Source of the DNA: Evansella sp041820985
GTDB taxonomy: Bacteria > Bacillota > Bacilli > Bacillales > Salisediminibacteriaceae
Direction of reading: 5' to 3'
NCBI RefSeq assembly: GCF_041820985.1
Contig: NZ_JBGUAU010000012.1
Location: 113,003-177,002, forward strand
DNA length: 64,000 nt
Positions 25,969 to 35,740 of this stretch are shown one piece after another (position 1 is the first letter of the stretch; the number at the start of each line of letters is the position of its first letter). A model generated the notes under the pieces. That model searched no databases. It saw only the letters and a list, made by a program, of their open reading frames with translations, and had not been told where the DNA came from. A program made the position numbers and the translations under genes.

Positions 25969-26733
25969 CTATTTATTTGAAAAACGTTGTTGTAATTTAA
26001 AAAGTATCCGAGAGTGAATTTGGGATATTCTGGATGTAGATAATTTTAAAATTTCTCCTATTTCAGTTAATGTTAGCTCTTCAAAATAAAACAAGTGAAT
26101 GATCATTTGTTCTTTATCAGTTAATGTTTTAATAACACTTACTAACTCTTCTATCTGCAATTTTTTATCTAAATTACCTTCAGGAGTCAGGGTTTTTTTA
26201 TCCTCAATAGATGTACTATATGATTCTTCCCGATTTGAATCATGAACTGGCTCGTCTATAGAAAGCTGGTTTGCTATGAAACTCTCATTCATCGATTGTA
26301 ATACTTCCGTTTCTTTGATCCCTAAGTGGTCCGCAACTTCTAAAGAAGTTACATATCTTCCATGCTGTTGTTCTAACACTTCGACAGCTTTTTCTATTCG
26401 CTTTGTTTTTTCACGAACAGTGCGTGGTAACCAATCTTCTTGACGTAATCCGTCGATGATAGCACCTCGAATACGAAATGATGCATACGTATCAAATTTT
26501 AATTCTCTTTTATGATCAAATTTTTCTAATGCATCATACAAACCGAGCATTCCATTACTACGCAGGTCTTCCATTACAACGTTTTTTGGAAGGTTAGCTC
26601 CAATACGCTGAACATGATATTCAACTAAAGGGAGATATGCTTTCATTAAATTATCACAACTCATTTGGTCACGAGAACCCATCCACTGTTCCCAATCTTT
26701 TTTTAATAACGTTGAAACATTTCCATATGACAT
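25969..26733 (-). CDS. sigD: RNA polymerase sigma factor for flagellar operons (SigD/FliA)
   Basis: Sigma-28-type factor that directs transcription of late flagellar, chemotaxis and autolysin genes. The 254-residue product has region 2 with VMEDLRSNGMLGLYDALEKF and FRIRGAIIDGLRQEDWLPRT. Region 3 follows, then the region 4 helix-turn-helix LTLTEIGEILKLSTSRISQI near the C-terminus. AGGGAGG precedes the ATG. Its position near the 3' end of the operon matches B. subtilis, where distance from the promoter affects motility switching. FlgM, its usual anti-sigma factor, is not in the window. Confidence 0.98.
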   Translation of the reverse strand: MSYGNVSTLLKKDWEQWMGSRDQMSCDNLMKAYLPLVEYHVQRIGANLPKNVVMEDLRSNGMLGLYDALEKFDHKRELKFDTYASFRIRGAIIDGLRQEDWLPRTVREKTKRIEKAVEVLEQQHGRYVTSLEVADHLGIKETEVLQSMNESFIANQLSIDEPVHDSNREESYSTSIEDKKTLTPEGNLDKKLQIEELVSVIKTLTDKEQMIIHLFYFEELTLTEIGEILKLSTSRISQIHSRILFKLQQRFSNK

Positions 26734-26810
26734 AGAAAAAACCTCCCTTTTAGTAAATATATGACCTCTAAGTAGAAACGATTGATATGATTTATTGCAA
26801 TTTGAAAAAC

Positions 26811-27296
26811 CTATATTTCTTTAATCCCTTGTTTCACAGTGCGTATTTCCAATTTACCTGTTGAAGGGTCAAACTCTATCGTTCTACCATTATTCCCTCC
26901 TACATCTTCACTAATTAAGCTAACTTTATGCTTCTGTAATGCATTTTTTACTGCTTCTACATTACGAGGTCCGATTCTCATCATTTCGTTATTAGTAGAA
27001 AAAGAAAACATTTGCGCTCCACCAGCAATTTTTGCTTTTAATCTATTAGCCTTTGAACCTTTTTGAACCATATATTGAAGTAAATCCTCCACTGCAGTAT
27101 CTGCGTATTTCGCACGTTGAATTTGTCCATTTCTAGCTAACGTTGATTCGGGGAGCATAATATGTGCTAATCCGCATTCTTCAATATATTGGTCATAAAT
27201 GATAATACCAACACAGGACCCTAGCCCCGAAGTTCTGATTCGATCTGGCGAACTAGCATATTTAACATCAGCCATTCCAACTTTAACTATTATCAT
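26811..27296 (-). CDS. cheD: Chemoreceptor glutamine deamidase CheD
   Basis: Deamidates glutamines on chemoreceptors and, in B. subtilis, also binds and stimulates CheC. The 161-residue product has the family catalytic layout: Cys28 in SGLGSCVG and His45 in GLAHIMLPE, followed by KIAGGAQMF. The start overlaps the end of cheC by 14 bases, which fits coupled expression of two interacting partners. A 77-base gap separates it from sigD. Confidence 0.97.
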   Translation of the reverse strand: MIIVKVGMADVKYASSPDRIRTSGLGSCVGIIIYDQYIEECGLAHIMLPESTLARNGQIQRAKYADTAVEDLLQYMVQKGSKANRLKAKIAGGAQMFSFSTNNEMMRIGPRNVEAVKNALQKHKVSLISEDVGGNNGRTIEFDPSTGKLEIRTVKQGIKEI

Positions 27297-27933
27297 TTAC
27301 ATTTACCCCTAAAGATTGAAATATTTTCTCAAAGGAGTCTGGATCTGGTAGTAAGAAAAAGTGCCCTTTTGTTTCTGTTGTTGCATTTAAATCATTTCGT
27401 TCCGTAATTTCTGTATCAATAAGGATAGCGTAATCACCAGCTTGAGATATTTCCAATAACCCATCCCCTAAAATTGCTACCATCATATCTATAGCAATTG
27501 CAGGAGGAGTGGGGTGAAGATGTAAAGAAGTAAAATCAGAGAATGCAGATAAATAAGAACCCGCTACAATATTCCCCATTTCACAAAGAGCAGATAGCCC
27601 CATTTCATTATAGGGTGGGCATTCAAAATCAATTGTTTTATCCCCTGTTAACTGCTGGATAAACTTCGAAGCTTCTTTAATAGGTAACATAAAGAACATA
27701 TTACCAGGTGCATCCCCTTGAATTCTTAAAAATATAGCAGCTACAATAACATCAGTTCCTCCCACTGTTTCATAAATATCCTGAAAAGGTACTATTTTCA
27801 CTGCTGGAACTTTCATATCTATCACAGAGTCTAGTAAAACGGATAAAGCTGTGGCAGCATGTCCTGCTCCAATATTCCCTACTTCTTTTAGAATATCTAA
27901 ATGATCAGGATGTATTTCATTTACAAATGTCAT
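27283..27933 (-). CDS. cheC: CheY-P phosphatase CheC
   Basis: Dephosphorylates CheY-P and takes part in adaptation with CheD. The 216-residue product has the two CheC active-site repeats, EVGNIGAGHAATALS (about 17-31) and CEMGNIVAGSYLSAF (about 116-130), each with the Glu and Asn used for catalysis. It overlaps cheW by four bases (ATGA) upstream and cheD downstream. Confidence 0.97.
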   Translation of the reverse strand: MTFVNEIHPDHLDILKEVGNIGAGHAATALSVLLDSVIDMKVPAVKIVPFQDIYETVGGTDVIVAAIFLRIQGDAPGNMFFMLPIKEASKFIQQLTGDKTIDFECPPYNEMGLSALCEMGNIVAGSYLSAFSDFTSLHLHPTPPAIAIDMMVAILGDGLLEISQAGDYAILIDTEITERNDLNATTETKGHFFLLPDPDSFEKIFQSLGVNVNDNS

Positions 27934-28409
27934 TGAACTTCCTCAAGGTTTTGCATTTCACTTAGTTCATCAGGACTTAACACTTTATTAAGATTTAGAA
28001 TAATAAGTAATCTTTTATCCAGTTTTGCAACTCCACGTATATAGTCTGTTTTAATGCCACCAACTACTTCTGGAGGTGGCTCAATAGCTGAAGAAGAAAT
28101 ATCAATAACATCATTTGCTGCATCAACTATTAAACCAACATTCATCTCTTCTACGGTTACGATAATAATTCTAGATGAATCAGAGAATTCTTTCTCTTCA
28201 ATACCGAATCGGCTACGAAGGTCAATAACCGGGGTAACAACTCCACGCAGATTAATTACTCCTTTTACAAATTCAGCGGTTCTGGGTACTCTTGTAATAT
28301 GTTGAAACCTTTCAATGGAAAGCACCTGTTCAACCGAAACACCATACTCCTCATTCTGTAATTGAAAAACGATAACTTTTATATCATTGACTTTTATATC
28401 TGTATTCAT
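27930..28409 (-). CDS. cheW: Chemotaxis coupling protein CheW
   Basis: Links chemoreceptors to CheA at the membrane array. The 159-residue product is a single CheW domain: IVFQLQNEEYGVSVEQVLSI, then FVKGVINLRGVVTPVIDLR, the family signature, and NVGLIVDAANDVIDI. It is preceded by an 89-base gap to cheA and followed by an ATGA overlap with cheC. It contains no receiver domain, so it is not CheV. Confidence 0.97.
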   Translation of the reverse strand: MNTDIKVNDIKVIVFQLQNEEYGVSVEQVLSIERFQHITRVPRTAEFVKGVINLRGVVTPVIDLRSRFGIEEKEFSDSSRIIIVTVEEMNVGLIVDAANDVIDISSSAIEPPPEVVGGIKTDYIRGVAKLDKRLLIILNLNKVLSPDELSEMQNLEEVQ

Positions 28410-28499
28410 TATTTAACCCCCTGTAAGTATTATTAATGTGATTATCTCATTGGAAAAAAACATCGTACATAGTACCTTTTTGCACATTTTGAAAAAGAA

Positions 28500-30536
28500 T
28501 TATTTTATAAGAGAATTACAATCTAGAATAAGAGCTACTTGTCCATTACCAAGAATAGTCGCGCCAGATATTGCAAATACACTGGACAAATAATTACCTA
28601 ATGATTTTAATACTATCTCTTTTTGGCCGATAAAAGAGTTAACAACTAGTCCAGCAATTTTATCCCCTTTTCTTACAATAACGATAGATTGATAGCCATT
28701 GTTCTCTTTTGATTTAGGAACATCGAAGAAAGATGTTAAATCAATAAGCGGAACTACTTTTCCTCTAAAATCAATAACCTTTTGGTTGTGGACTACTAAA
28801 ATATCTTCATCTTTTATAATCGCTGTCTCAATAATAGATGAAAGTGGAATCGCGTAAGTTTCCGATTGAATTTCAACAAGCATAACCGAAATGATGGACA
28901 ACGTTAATGGTAATTGAATAGAGAAAGTAGTACCTTTTCCCGGAACGGAATCAACAAATACATTCCCACCTAATGATTCAATTTTATTTTTTACAACATC
29001 TAACCCAACTCCACGTCCCGATACATCAGATATTTTCTCAGCAGTACTAAAGCCACTGGAGAACAATAACTCATACACTTCCTTATCTTGCATGGTACTG
29101 CTTTTATCTACAGTAATAATTCCATTCTTAACAGCTCTTTCTGTAACTCTATTTCTATCGATTCCAGCACCATCATCTGATACCTCAATAAATACATGAT
29201 TACCACTGTGGTAAGCTTTTAATGTAATTGTACCCTCTTCTGGTTTTCCTTTGGAGGCACGGTTTGATGGATGTTCAATTCCATGGTCCATTGAGTTCCG
29301 CAATAGATGAACAAGTGGATCGCCAATTTCATCTATTACTGTTCTATCTAACTCTGTTTCAGCTCCCACGATATTTAACGATATTTTTTTATTTAGATCT
29401 TTAGCCAAACCTCTTATCATTCTAGGGAATCGATTAAATACCTGCTCCACTGGAACCATTCTCATTGTTAGGATGATGTTTTGTAAATCCCCTGAAATTC
29501 GAGACATATGCTCAACTGTTTCCGATAATTCTTCATTCTTCGCATCTTGGGAGATTTGTTCCAATCTACCTCTATCAATAACCAATTCTTCAAACAAATT
29601 CATTAGTCTATCTAAACGATCTATATTTACTCGAATCGTCTTGTTACTAGGTGATGTACTCCCTCGTGTTCCTTCTGTCGCCTTTGACGAATCAGTTAAC
29701 TCTTTTGAAATTGTCTCATTCTCAACTATTTCTGATTTTTCTACTTGCTCCGTCTCTTGTAATTCTTCCGAAGACTGAAACTCTTCTACATTTATTTCTG
29801 AGATGGATACATGATCGATCTCGGATACCTTGAATATCTTAGCTTTCACATCTTCTACAGAGTCTTTCGTTAAAAGAGTAATAGTGAAATCTAAATCAAA
29901 GTTCTCTTCTTCTAGTTGATCTACTGTAGGGCTTGACTTAATTACTTCTCCAACCTGTTCTAACACATCAAAGACCATGTAAACCCTAGCTGCTTTTAAA
30001 ATACAATCTTCTCGAAGGTGAATATGGGCTTGGAATGCATGAAACCCTTGTTCTTTTGATTGAATTAAGACCGTACGCTCAAAGTTATCAAATTGTTGAT
30101 CTAGCATACTATCTGTACTCGCTATTTCTAATGTTGCAGAAGTTTCGCTTATTGTAGTTCCTTGTTCTATTTTCTCAAGCTTTTTTACGATAGTAACTAC
30201 ATCTCGTTTCCCCTCACCACCAGAGGAGATATCCATTACAATTTCTTCTAAGACGTCAACTGATTCAAAAACAACATCCAATAAATCACTTGAAACCACG
30301 ATCGAATTATTTCGAATTCCATCCAATACATTTTCCATTTGATGGGTAATATTTGCCAAGTCTTCATATCCCATCGTCGCTGCCATTCCTTTTAAAGTAT
30401 GGGCCGAACGGAATATCTCACTAATTAGCAATGGATCACTTGGGTTTTTTTCCATTTCTAGCAAGTTTTTATTCATAGATAATAAATGTTCTTTACTTTC
30501 TTCTATAAACATATCTAAATATTGATTCTTTTCCAT
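28500..30536 (-). CDS. cheA: Chemotaxis histidine kinase CheA
   Basis: Receptor-coupled kinase that phosphorylates CheY and CheB. The 678-residue product has an N-terminal Hpt domain with phospho-acceptor His46 in SAHTLKGMAATMG, then a CheY-binding P2 region and the P3 dimerisation helices (LDRLMNLFEELVIDRGRL). The ATPase has the N box HLLRNSMDHGIE and the G boxes VSDDGAGID and GRGVGLDVVKN. A C-terminal CheW-like domain closes the protein. It starts five bases before cheB ends in transcription order. All kinase motifs look intact. Confidence 0.98.
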   Translation of the reverse strand: MEKNQYLDMFIEESKEHLLSMNKNLLEMEKNPSDPLLISEIFRSAHTLKGMAATMGYEDLANITHQMENVLDGIRNNSIVVSSDLLDVVFESVDVLEEIVMDISSGGEGKRDVVTIVKKLEKIEQGTTISETSATLEIASTDSMLDQQFDNFERTVLIQSKEQGFHAFQAHIHLREDCILKAARVYMVFDVLEQVGEVIKSSPTVDQLEEENFDLDFTITLLTKDSVEDVKAKIFKVSEIDHVSISEINVEEFQSSEELQETEQVEKSEIVENETISKELTDSSKATEGTRGSTSPSNKTIRVNIDRLDRLMNLFEELVIDRGRLEQISQDAKNEELSETVEHMSRISGDLQNIILTMRMVPVEQVFNRFPRMIRGLAKDLNKKISLNIVGAETELDRTVIDEIGDPLVHLLRNSMDHGIEHPSNRASKGKPEEGTITLKAYHSGNHVFIEVSDDGAGIDRNRVTERAVKNGIITVDKSSTMQDKEVYELLFSSGFSTAEKISDVSGRGVGLDVVKNKIESLGGNVFVDSVPGKGTTFSIQLPLTLSIISVMLVEIQSETYAIPLSSIIETAIIKDEDILVVHNQKVIDFRGKVVPLIDLTSFFDVPKSKENNGYQSIVIVRKGDKIAGLVVNSFIGQKEIVLKSLGNYLSSVFAISGATILGNGQVALILDCNSLIK

Positions 30537-30540
30537 TTCA

Positions 30541-31620
30541 TTACCTCCCTGAGCACTGTTTCATAATTGTTGTTGAAATTTGATCTATATCTACTACTAA
30601 ATCCACTAAATTAGACTGTATCACGGCCCGAGGCATACCAAACACGACAGCTGTGTTTTGAGATTCTGCTATTGCAACAACTCTTTGACTCTTTTTTAAT
30701 AATTCTAGGCCTTTAGTCCCATCCGTTCCCATTCCTGTTAAAACAATTGCTAGTACATCCACATTCGGCAATGTAGCTAAAGAGGAAAACATTGTATCTA
30801 CTGAAGGACGATGGCCATGAACAGTTTCAGACGAGTCTAATTGAATACCAAGTGACATTCCAATTTTTCGTACTTTTAAGTGGAGTCCTCCAGGTGCAAT
30901 ATACGCTATGCCTTTTTTTAAAATATCACCATTTTCAGCTTCTTTTACAGTTATTTTCGATAAATCGTTTAATCGCTTACTTAATGATTTTGTAAATCCA
31001 GTAGGCATATGCTGTACAATTACAATCGGAAAGGGAAAATCACTAGGTAACGTGGTTAAGATTTGCTGTAATGCTCTTGGACCACCAGTAGAAGTACCAA
31101 TTGCAACAATCCCTTTACTCGATAAGAAATCATCTCTTCTTTTTATTTCGTATGTTTCAAGTTGTGTATGTAAAGAGTCCTTTGCCTCAACTATTCGACT
31201 TTTTACAGAATGTAATTTAGATAAGGGTACCTTGGCTGCAAGTTTTATTTTTAACACTAAGTCCTCTTTTACTTTATGAATGTCCAAAGAAATTGGTCCG
31301 GAAGGCTTAGGTATAAAATCAAATGCTCCATACTCCATAGCACGTATCGTTGTATCTGCCCCTTCTACGGTCGTACTCGATACCATAATAACCGGGGTAG
31401 GAACTTCCTTCATTATCATTTGTAAAGCTTCTATGCCATTCATAATTGGCATCTCCACATCTAATGTAATAACATCTGGATGATGAAGTTTTATCTTTTT
31501 TAATGCATCTTCTCCATTTCGAGCCCTATCAACGACTGTGATATCCTGTTCCTCTTCTAATAAATCGGATATCACTTTTCTCATAAATGCAGAATCATCA
31601 ACAACAAGAACTTTTATCAT
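30541..31620 (-). CDS. cheB: Chemotaxis response regulator protein-glutamate methylesterase CheB
   Basis: Removes methyl groups from chemoreceptors when phosphorylated by CheA. From the ATG at 31620 (AGGAGG upstream, overlapping the flhG stop as ATGA) the product has 359 residues. It has a receiver domain with acidic Asp8/Asp9 and phospho-acceptor Asp54. The methylesterase domain has the catalytic triad regions GTSTGGPRAL (Ser), QHMPTGFTKS (His) and GMGTDGTKGL (Asp). The frame is open 15 codons further into flhG without support. Confidence 0.98.
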   Translation of the reverse strand: MIKVLVVDDSAFMRKVISDLLEEEQDITVVDRARNGEDALKKIKLHHPDVITLDVEMPIMNGIEALQMIMKEVPTPVIMVSSTTVEGADTTIRAMEYGAFDFIPKPSGPISLDIHKVKEDLVLKIKLAAKVPLSKLHSVKSRIVEAKDSLHTQLETYEIKRRDDFLSSKGIVAIGTSTGGPRALQQILTTLPSDFPFPIVIVQHMPTGFTKSLSKRLNDLSKITVKEAENGDILKKGIAYIAPGGLHLKVRKIGMSLGIQLDSSETVHGHRPSVDTMFSSLATLPNVDVLAIVLTGMGTDGTKGLELLKKSQRVVAIAESQNTAVVFGMPRAVIQSNLVDLVVDIDQISTTIMKQCSGR

Positions 31621-32516
31621 TTTTGTCCTCCTGCTTTTACTTGAAAGAAATCCCTTAGCTTCCACACGAAGTTGGTTAACGTTCCCTTGCTTGACTCATC
31701 CTTAGAAACACCTCTCATGTATAACAAGGCTGTTTCTTTTATAGCTATTGACGGTTTGCTATTTGGATGCGAAAGCAAGAAAGGTTGTTGTGAACGTACA
31801 GCTTTCCATACTACCTCATCATCTGGTACATTTCCTAAGTGAGTCACTTCTTTTTGAAGAAATTGTGAGCAAACATTACGTATATTTTTCATTGTGACCT
31901 CCCCATCTTGCTTCGTTCGAACACGATTCACTAGAAAATAAATAGGGATTGTGCTGTCTTGTGCATGTATATATTTTATAGTTGCATAGGCATCTGTAAC
32001 GGAAGTTGGCTCTGGTGTTGTAATTAAGATAATTTCATTTACAGATAACAAAAATTGTAAGCTGTTGTTAGAAATACCTGCCCCCATATCAAATAGAATA
32101 TAATCATATTTTTCTTCTAACACTGAGAGCTGTGCTAAAAAAAAATTCATTTTTGATTCATCCATTTCAAAAATATCTGTGAATCCAGTCCCACCAGAAA
32201 TAAAGGTAATCCCTGTTTCGCTACTTCCCATTATGTCCTGAATGGGAATATCTTTCTCTAACATATCCACAACAGAATAGGTTGTTGATCTCCCTAGTAA
32301 AATGTCAATATTACCCATCCCTATATCTAAGTCAAAAATGAGAACGTTTTTTTTCAACTCTTGCAATGCGATGGCGAAATTCACAGTAAAATTAGTTTTT
32401 CCAACCCCTCCTTTTCCACTTACTATTGCAATGACTTTCGTTTCTTTATCCTCTTGATTAGATCGGTCCTGTATTTGTTTCATTTTATTCCGTAAAACGT
32501 CTGCTTGATCTTTCAT
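31617..32516 (-). CDS. flhG: Flagellar number/placement ATPase FlhG (MinD-like)
   Basis: MinD/ParA-type ATPase, YlxH in B. subtilis, which works with FlhF to set flagellar number and location. The 299-residue product has the deviant Walker A motif SGKGGVGKTNFTVNFA (about 34-49) and IFDLDIGMGNIDILLG, followed by ILFDMGAGISNN. The start is seven bases past the flhF stop, and the end overlaps cheB by the ATGA arrangement. Confidence 0.96.
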   Translation of the reverse strand: MKDQADVLRNKMKQIQDRSNQEDKETKVIAIVSGKGGVGKTNFTVNFAIALQELKKNVLIFDLDIGMGNIDILLGRSTTYSVVDMLEKDIPIQDIMGSSETGITFISGGTGFTDIFEMDESKMNFFLAQLSVLEEKYDYILFDMGAGISNNSLQFLLSVNEIILITTPEPTSVTDAYATIKYIHAQDSTIPIYFLVNRVRTKQDGEVTMKNIRNVCSQFLQKEVTHLGNVPDDEVVWKAVRSQQPFLLSHPNSKPSIAIKETALLYMRGVSKDESSKGTLTNFVWKLRDFFQVKAGGQK

Positions 32517-32523
32517 AGATCAT

Positions 32524-33660
32524 TCAGCTCCTTACCACTCGATCTATAACTAGTTCATGTGTTGCATCATCAATATCATCTGGTACATTTTGTCCAGTAG
32601 TAAGATAGGACGCCCCTACGTTAAATTCAAAAGGTATATTTAGCATTGCGCCATAAGATTCTGTTTCATCTAATTTCGTGAAAATTATCTTATGAATGGT
32701 GACACGAGCAAATTGCTCTACTATTTTTTTCATATCACCATACTTTGAAGTTAGCGCTAAGACAAGATGCGTTTCCATTTCATTGTCAAAATCTATCACT
32801 TCACGTAACTGATCAACATACTCAGGGTTTCTAAAATTTCTTCCAGCAGAATCTACTAGGATTAAATCATAGTCGTTAAGCTTTTCTTTAGCTTCTGTGA
32901 AATCTTTAATGGAATATGCAACTTCGACGGGAACGTTTAAAATTTTTGCATACGTTTTTAATTGGTCTATTGCAGAGATACGATAGGTATCTGTTGTAAT
33001 AAATGCAACCTTTTTCCCATGTTCTATTGCTGCTTTGGCTGCAATTTTTGCAAGTGTAGTTGTTTTTCCTACACCTGTAGGTCCTACAACATTTAGAAAC
33101 CTCTTATTATACTGAAATGGACCATATGATTTGTCTTCTAACAACTTTCGAAGCGTGTGTTTGGTCCAATCGTATACTGCTGTTTTCGTTTGTGCTTCTC
33201 CATTTTCTGAATACCAACGTATTAATAAACTCTCCATAATTTTCAGTAGGTAGATTTTCTCTACCTCTTGCTGCACTAAATTGTTATAGATCTCTTGTAG
33301 ATATCCTGGGTATTGTTGCACCGTCTGGGAATTTGTTGAATTCACATCTTGGATTAACTTCTTTAGTTCAGATATTTCTTTCATTATTGCTTTCTTTTCA
33401 TCCACTTGTACTTGTTTTACTTTCATTGTCCGTTCTTGTGGTGGTTGTTGCTGCTTCCTCGGTGTTTTTGTAGTTGAATTTTTCCTAATATCAGGGTCAA
33501 TTGCAGCAATGACTTCAATCATATTTTTTGTGAAAAACCCCAAAAAACCGCCAGTACTAATTTGTTTAGAATTTAATATAACTGCCTCGCTACCTAATTC
33601 ATCACGTACTTTTGCCATGGCTTCTGGCATTGTCTTTGCTGTATACTTTTTTACTTTCAT
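32524..33660 (-). CDS. flhF: Flagellar SRP-type GTPase FlhF
   Basis: Third member of the SRP GTPase family after Ffh and FtsY. It marks sites of flagellar assembly. The 378-residue product has a basic N-terminal B domain (YTAKTMPEAMAKVRDELGSEAVILNSK), a linker, and the NG domain with GPTGVGKTTTLAKIAAKAA (P-loop), TDTYRISAIDQL, DSAGRNF and TKLDET. The start overlaps the flhA stop by one base (TAATG). Confidence 0.98.
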   Translation of the reverse strand: MKVKKYTAKTMPEAMAKVRDELGSEAVILNSKQISTGGFLGFFTKNMIEVIAAIDPDIRKNSTTKTPRKQQQPPQERTMKVKQVQVDEKKAIMKEISELKKLIQDVNSTNSQTVQQYPGYLQEIYNNLVQQEVEKIYLLKIMESLLIRWYSENGEAQTKTAVYDWTKHTLRKLLEDKSYGPFQYNKRFLNVVGPTGVGKTTTLAKIAAKAAIEHGKKVAFITTDTYRISAIDQLKTYAKILNVPVEVAYSIKDFTEAKEKLNDYDLILVDSAGRNFRNPEYVDQLREVIDFDNEMETHLVLALTSKYGDMKKIVEQFARVTIHKIIFTKLDETESYGAMLNIPFEFNVGASYLTTGQNVPDDIDDATHELVIDRVVRS

Positions 33661-35696
33661 TAATAATTCACCACCCCTACACTTTGAACTTCAATATAAG
33701 GCTCTAACTCGTTATAGGAGAGTACAGGTATTTGAGGAATATACCTATCAATAACGTGTCTGAAATACATGCGTACTGCAGGAGAGCAAAGAATGATTGG
33801 CATTTGACCTGTTTCCTGCATCTTGTCCACTTCTACCATCGTACCTTCTACAATGCCTTGCATAGAGTTAGGGTCAAGATTCAAAAAGCTCCCATGTTCT
33901 GTCTGTTGAACAGAATCTGCAATCGCCTTCTCAACAGCACCACTTACAGTAATCACATACAACGGCTCCCCCTCGACAGCATATTGTTTAGAGATTTGTC
34001 GTGACAATGCTTGACGAGCGTATTCCGTTAATAAGTCTGGGTCTTTCGTCATTTGTCCATAATCCGCTAATGTTTCAAAAATAATTGGTAAATTACGAAT
34101 GGATACTTTTTCTTTTAATAAATTGCTTAGGACTTTCTGAATTTCTCCCGTAGTCAACGGATTAGGTGTAACATCCTCTACTAACGTCGGGTATGTTTCA
34201 TTTAAATGATCAATTAACTGTTTTGTTTCTTGGCGCCCTATTAATTCATGAGAGTGACGTTTAATTACTTCTGTTAAATGAGTAGATACCACGGATGGTG
34301 GGTCTACGACAGTATAGCCTGATAATTCAGCTTGATCCTTAAATTCTTCTGAAATCCATAAGGCTGGTAAACCAAAGGCAGGTTCTATCGTCTCAATTCC
34401 AATAATGCTTTCGTCATCCACACCTGGACTCATAGCCATAAAATGATCAAGAAGTAACTCACCTTTAGCAACCTCGTTTCCCTTTATTTTTATGGAGTAT
34501 TCGTTAGGCTGGAGTTGAATGTTATCCCTAATTCTTATTACAGGAACAATCATTCCCATTTCAATTGCTAGCTGCCTTCGAATCATCACAACCCTATCTA
34601 GTAGATCTCCACCTTGATTTGCATCTGCCAATGGAATTAATCCATAACCGAATTCAAACTCGATAGGATCTACTTGCAACAAACTTACAACACTTTCTGG
34701 AGATTTAATATCATCTTCTTTGTCGTTTATTTCATCATTCACTTCTTCTAATTGTAATGACTTCTTCTCGTTACGCATAAGCATAAAACCACCAACACCT
34801 AACGTAAGAGCAACTGTTGAAGTAACCCATTCATTAATTGGTGTAAAAAATCCTAATAAAGCAATGGTTCCACCTGCTACGTATAACATTTTGGGGTACG
34901 CTAATAATTGTTTTGTAATATCATGTCCAAGATTTCCTTCTGATGCGGCTCGAGTTACCACAATCCCTGTTGCAGTTGAAATTAATAATGCGGGAATTTG
35001 GCTAACTAAACCATCACCAACGGTTAAAAGCGTGTACTTCTCCGCTGCTTCTCCAAGAGAAAGCCCCTGTTGCGCCATCCCAATAACAAAGCCGAAAATA
35101 ACATTTATTAGTACAATAACTATTCCGGCAATGGCATCTCCTTTAACAAATTTACTAGCCCCATCCATAGAACCATAAAAATCAGCCTCTTGTTCTATTT
35201 TCTTTCTTCTTTCCCTTGCCTCTGAATCAGATATCATCCCAGCATTTAGATCTGCATCAATACTCATTTGTTTTCCTGGCATTGCATCTAACGTAAAACG
35301 AGCCCCTACTTCGGATACACGTTCAGCACCTTTTGTTATAACCACAAATTGTATAACGACTAATATGATAAATACCACAAAACCAACAAGTGCGTTTCCA
35401 CCAACAACAAACTGGCCAAAAGTTTCTATCACATTTCCAGCATCACCTTTATCTAGAATAGAACGGGTTGTTGAAACGTTTAACCCGAGACGAAAGAGTG
35501 TAATTAATAATAACAGTGTTGGAAAGATAGAAAATTGTAATGGCTCCATCGTGTTCATAGAAACCAAAATTATTAACAGCGCAATAGTAATATTAATAAT
35601 AATCAAAAAATCTATTACACCTGTTGGAAGGGGTATAATTAACATCATTACAATGAGAATTACTCCTAATAATATACTAAAATCTCGTATAGCCAT
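33660..35696 (-). CDS. flhA: Flagellar export gate protein FlhA
   Basis: Membrane component of the flagellar type III export gate that couples proton flow to export and docks chaperone-substrate complexes. From the ATG at 35696 (AGGAGA upstream) the product has 678 residues. About eight membrane helices occupy the first 330. The conserved FHIPEP signature region reads TLFRLGLNVSTTRSIL, and ARFTLDAMPGKQMSIDADLN follows. The large cytoplasmic domain comes after a charged linker. The frame is open seven codons further upstream. It follows flhB by 44 bases. Confidence 0.98.
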   Translation of the reverse strand: MAIRDFSILLGVILIVMMLIIPLPTGVIDFLIIINITIALLIILVSMNTMEPLQFSIFPTLLLLITLFRLGLNVSTTRSILDKGDAGNVIETFGQFVVGGNALVGFVVFIILVVIQFVVITKGAERVSEVGARFTLDAMPGKQMSIDADLNAGMISDSEARERRKKIEQEADFYGSMDGASKFVKGDAIAGIVIVLINVIFGFVIGMAQQGLSLGEAAEKYTLLTVGDGLVSQIPALLISTATGIVVTRAASEGNLGHDITKQLLAYPKMLYVAGGTIALLGFFTPINEWVTSTVALTLGVGGFMLMRNEKKSLQLEEVNDEINDKEDDIKSPESVVSLLQVDPIEFEFGYGLIPLADANQGGDLLDRVVMIRRQLAIEMGMIVPVIRIRDNIQLQPNEYSIKIKGNEVAKGELLLDHFMAMSPGVDDESIIGIETIEPAFGLPALWISEEFKDQAELSGYTVVDPPSVVSTHLTEVIKRHSHELIGRQETKQLIDHLNETYPTLVEDVTPNPLTTGEIQKVLSNLLKEKVSIRNLPIIFETLADYGQMTKDPDLLTEYARQALSRQISKQYAVEGEPLYVITVSGAVEKAIADSVQQTEHGSFLNLDPNSMQGIVEGTMVEVDKMQETGQMPIILCSPAVRMYFRHVIDRYIPQIPVLSYNELEPYIEVQSVGVVNY

Positions 35697-35740
35697 TTCT
35701 CGCTTCTCTCCTAACACATCTACATCTATAAAAAAATAAA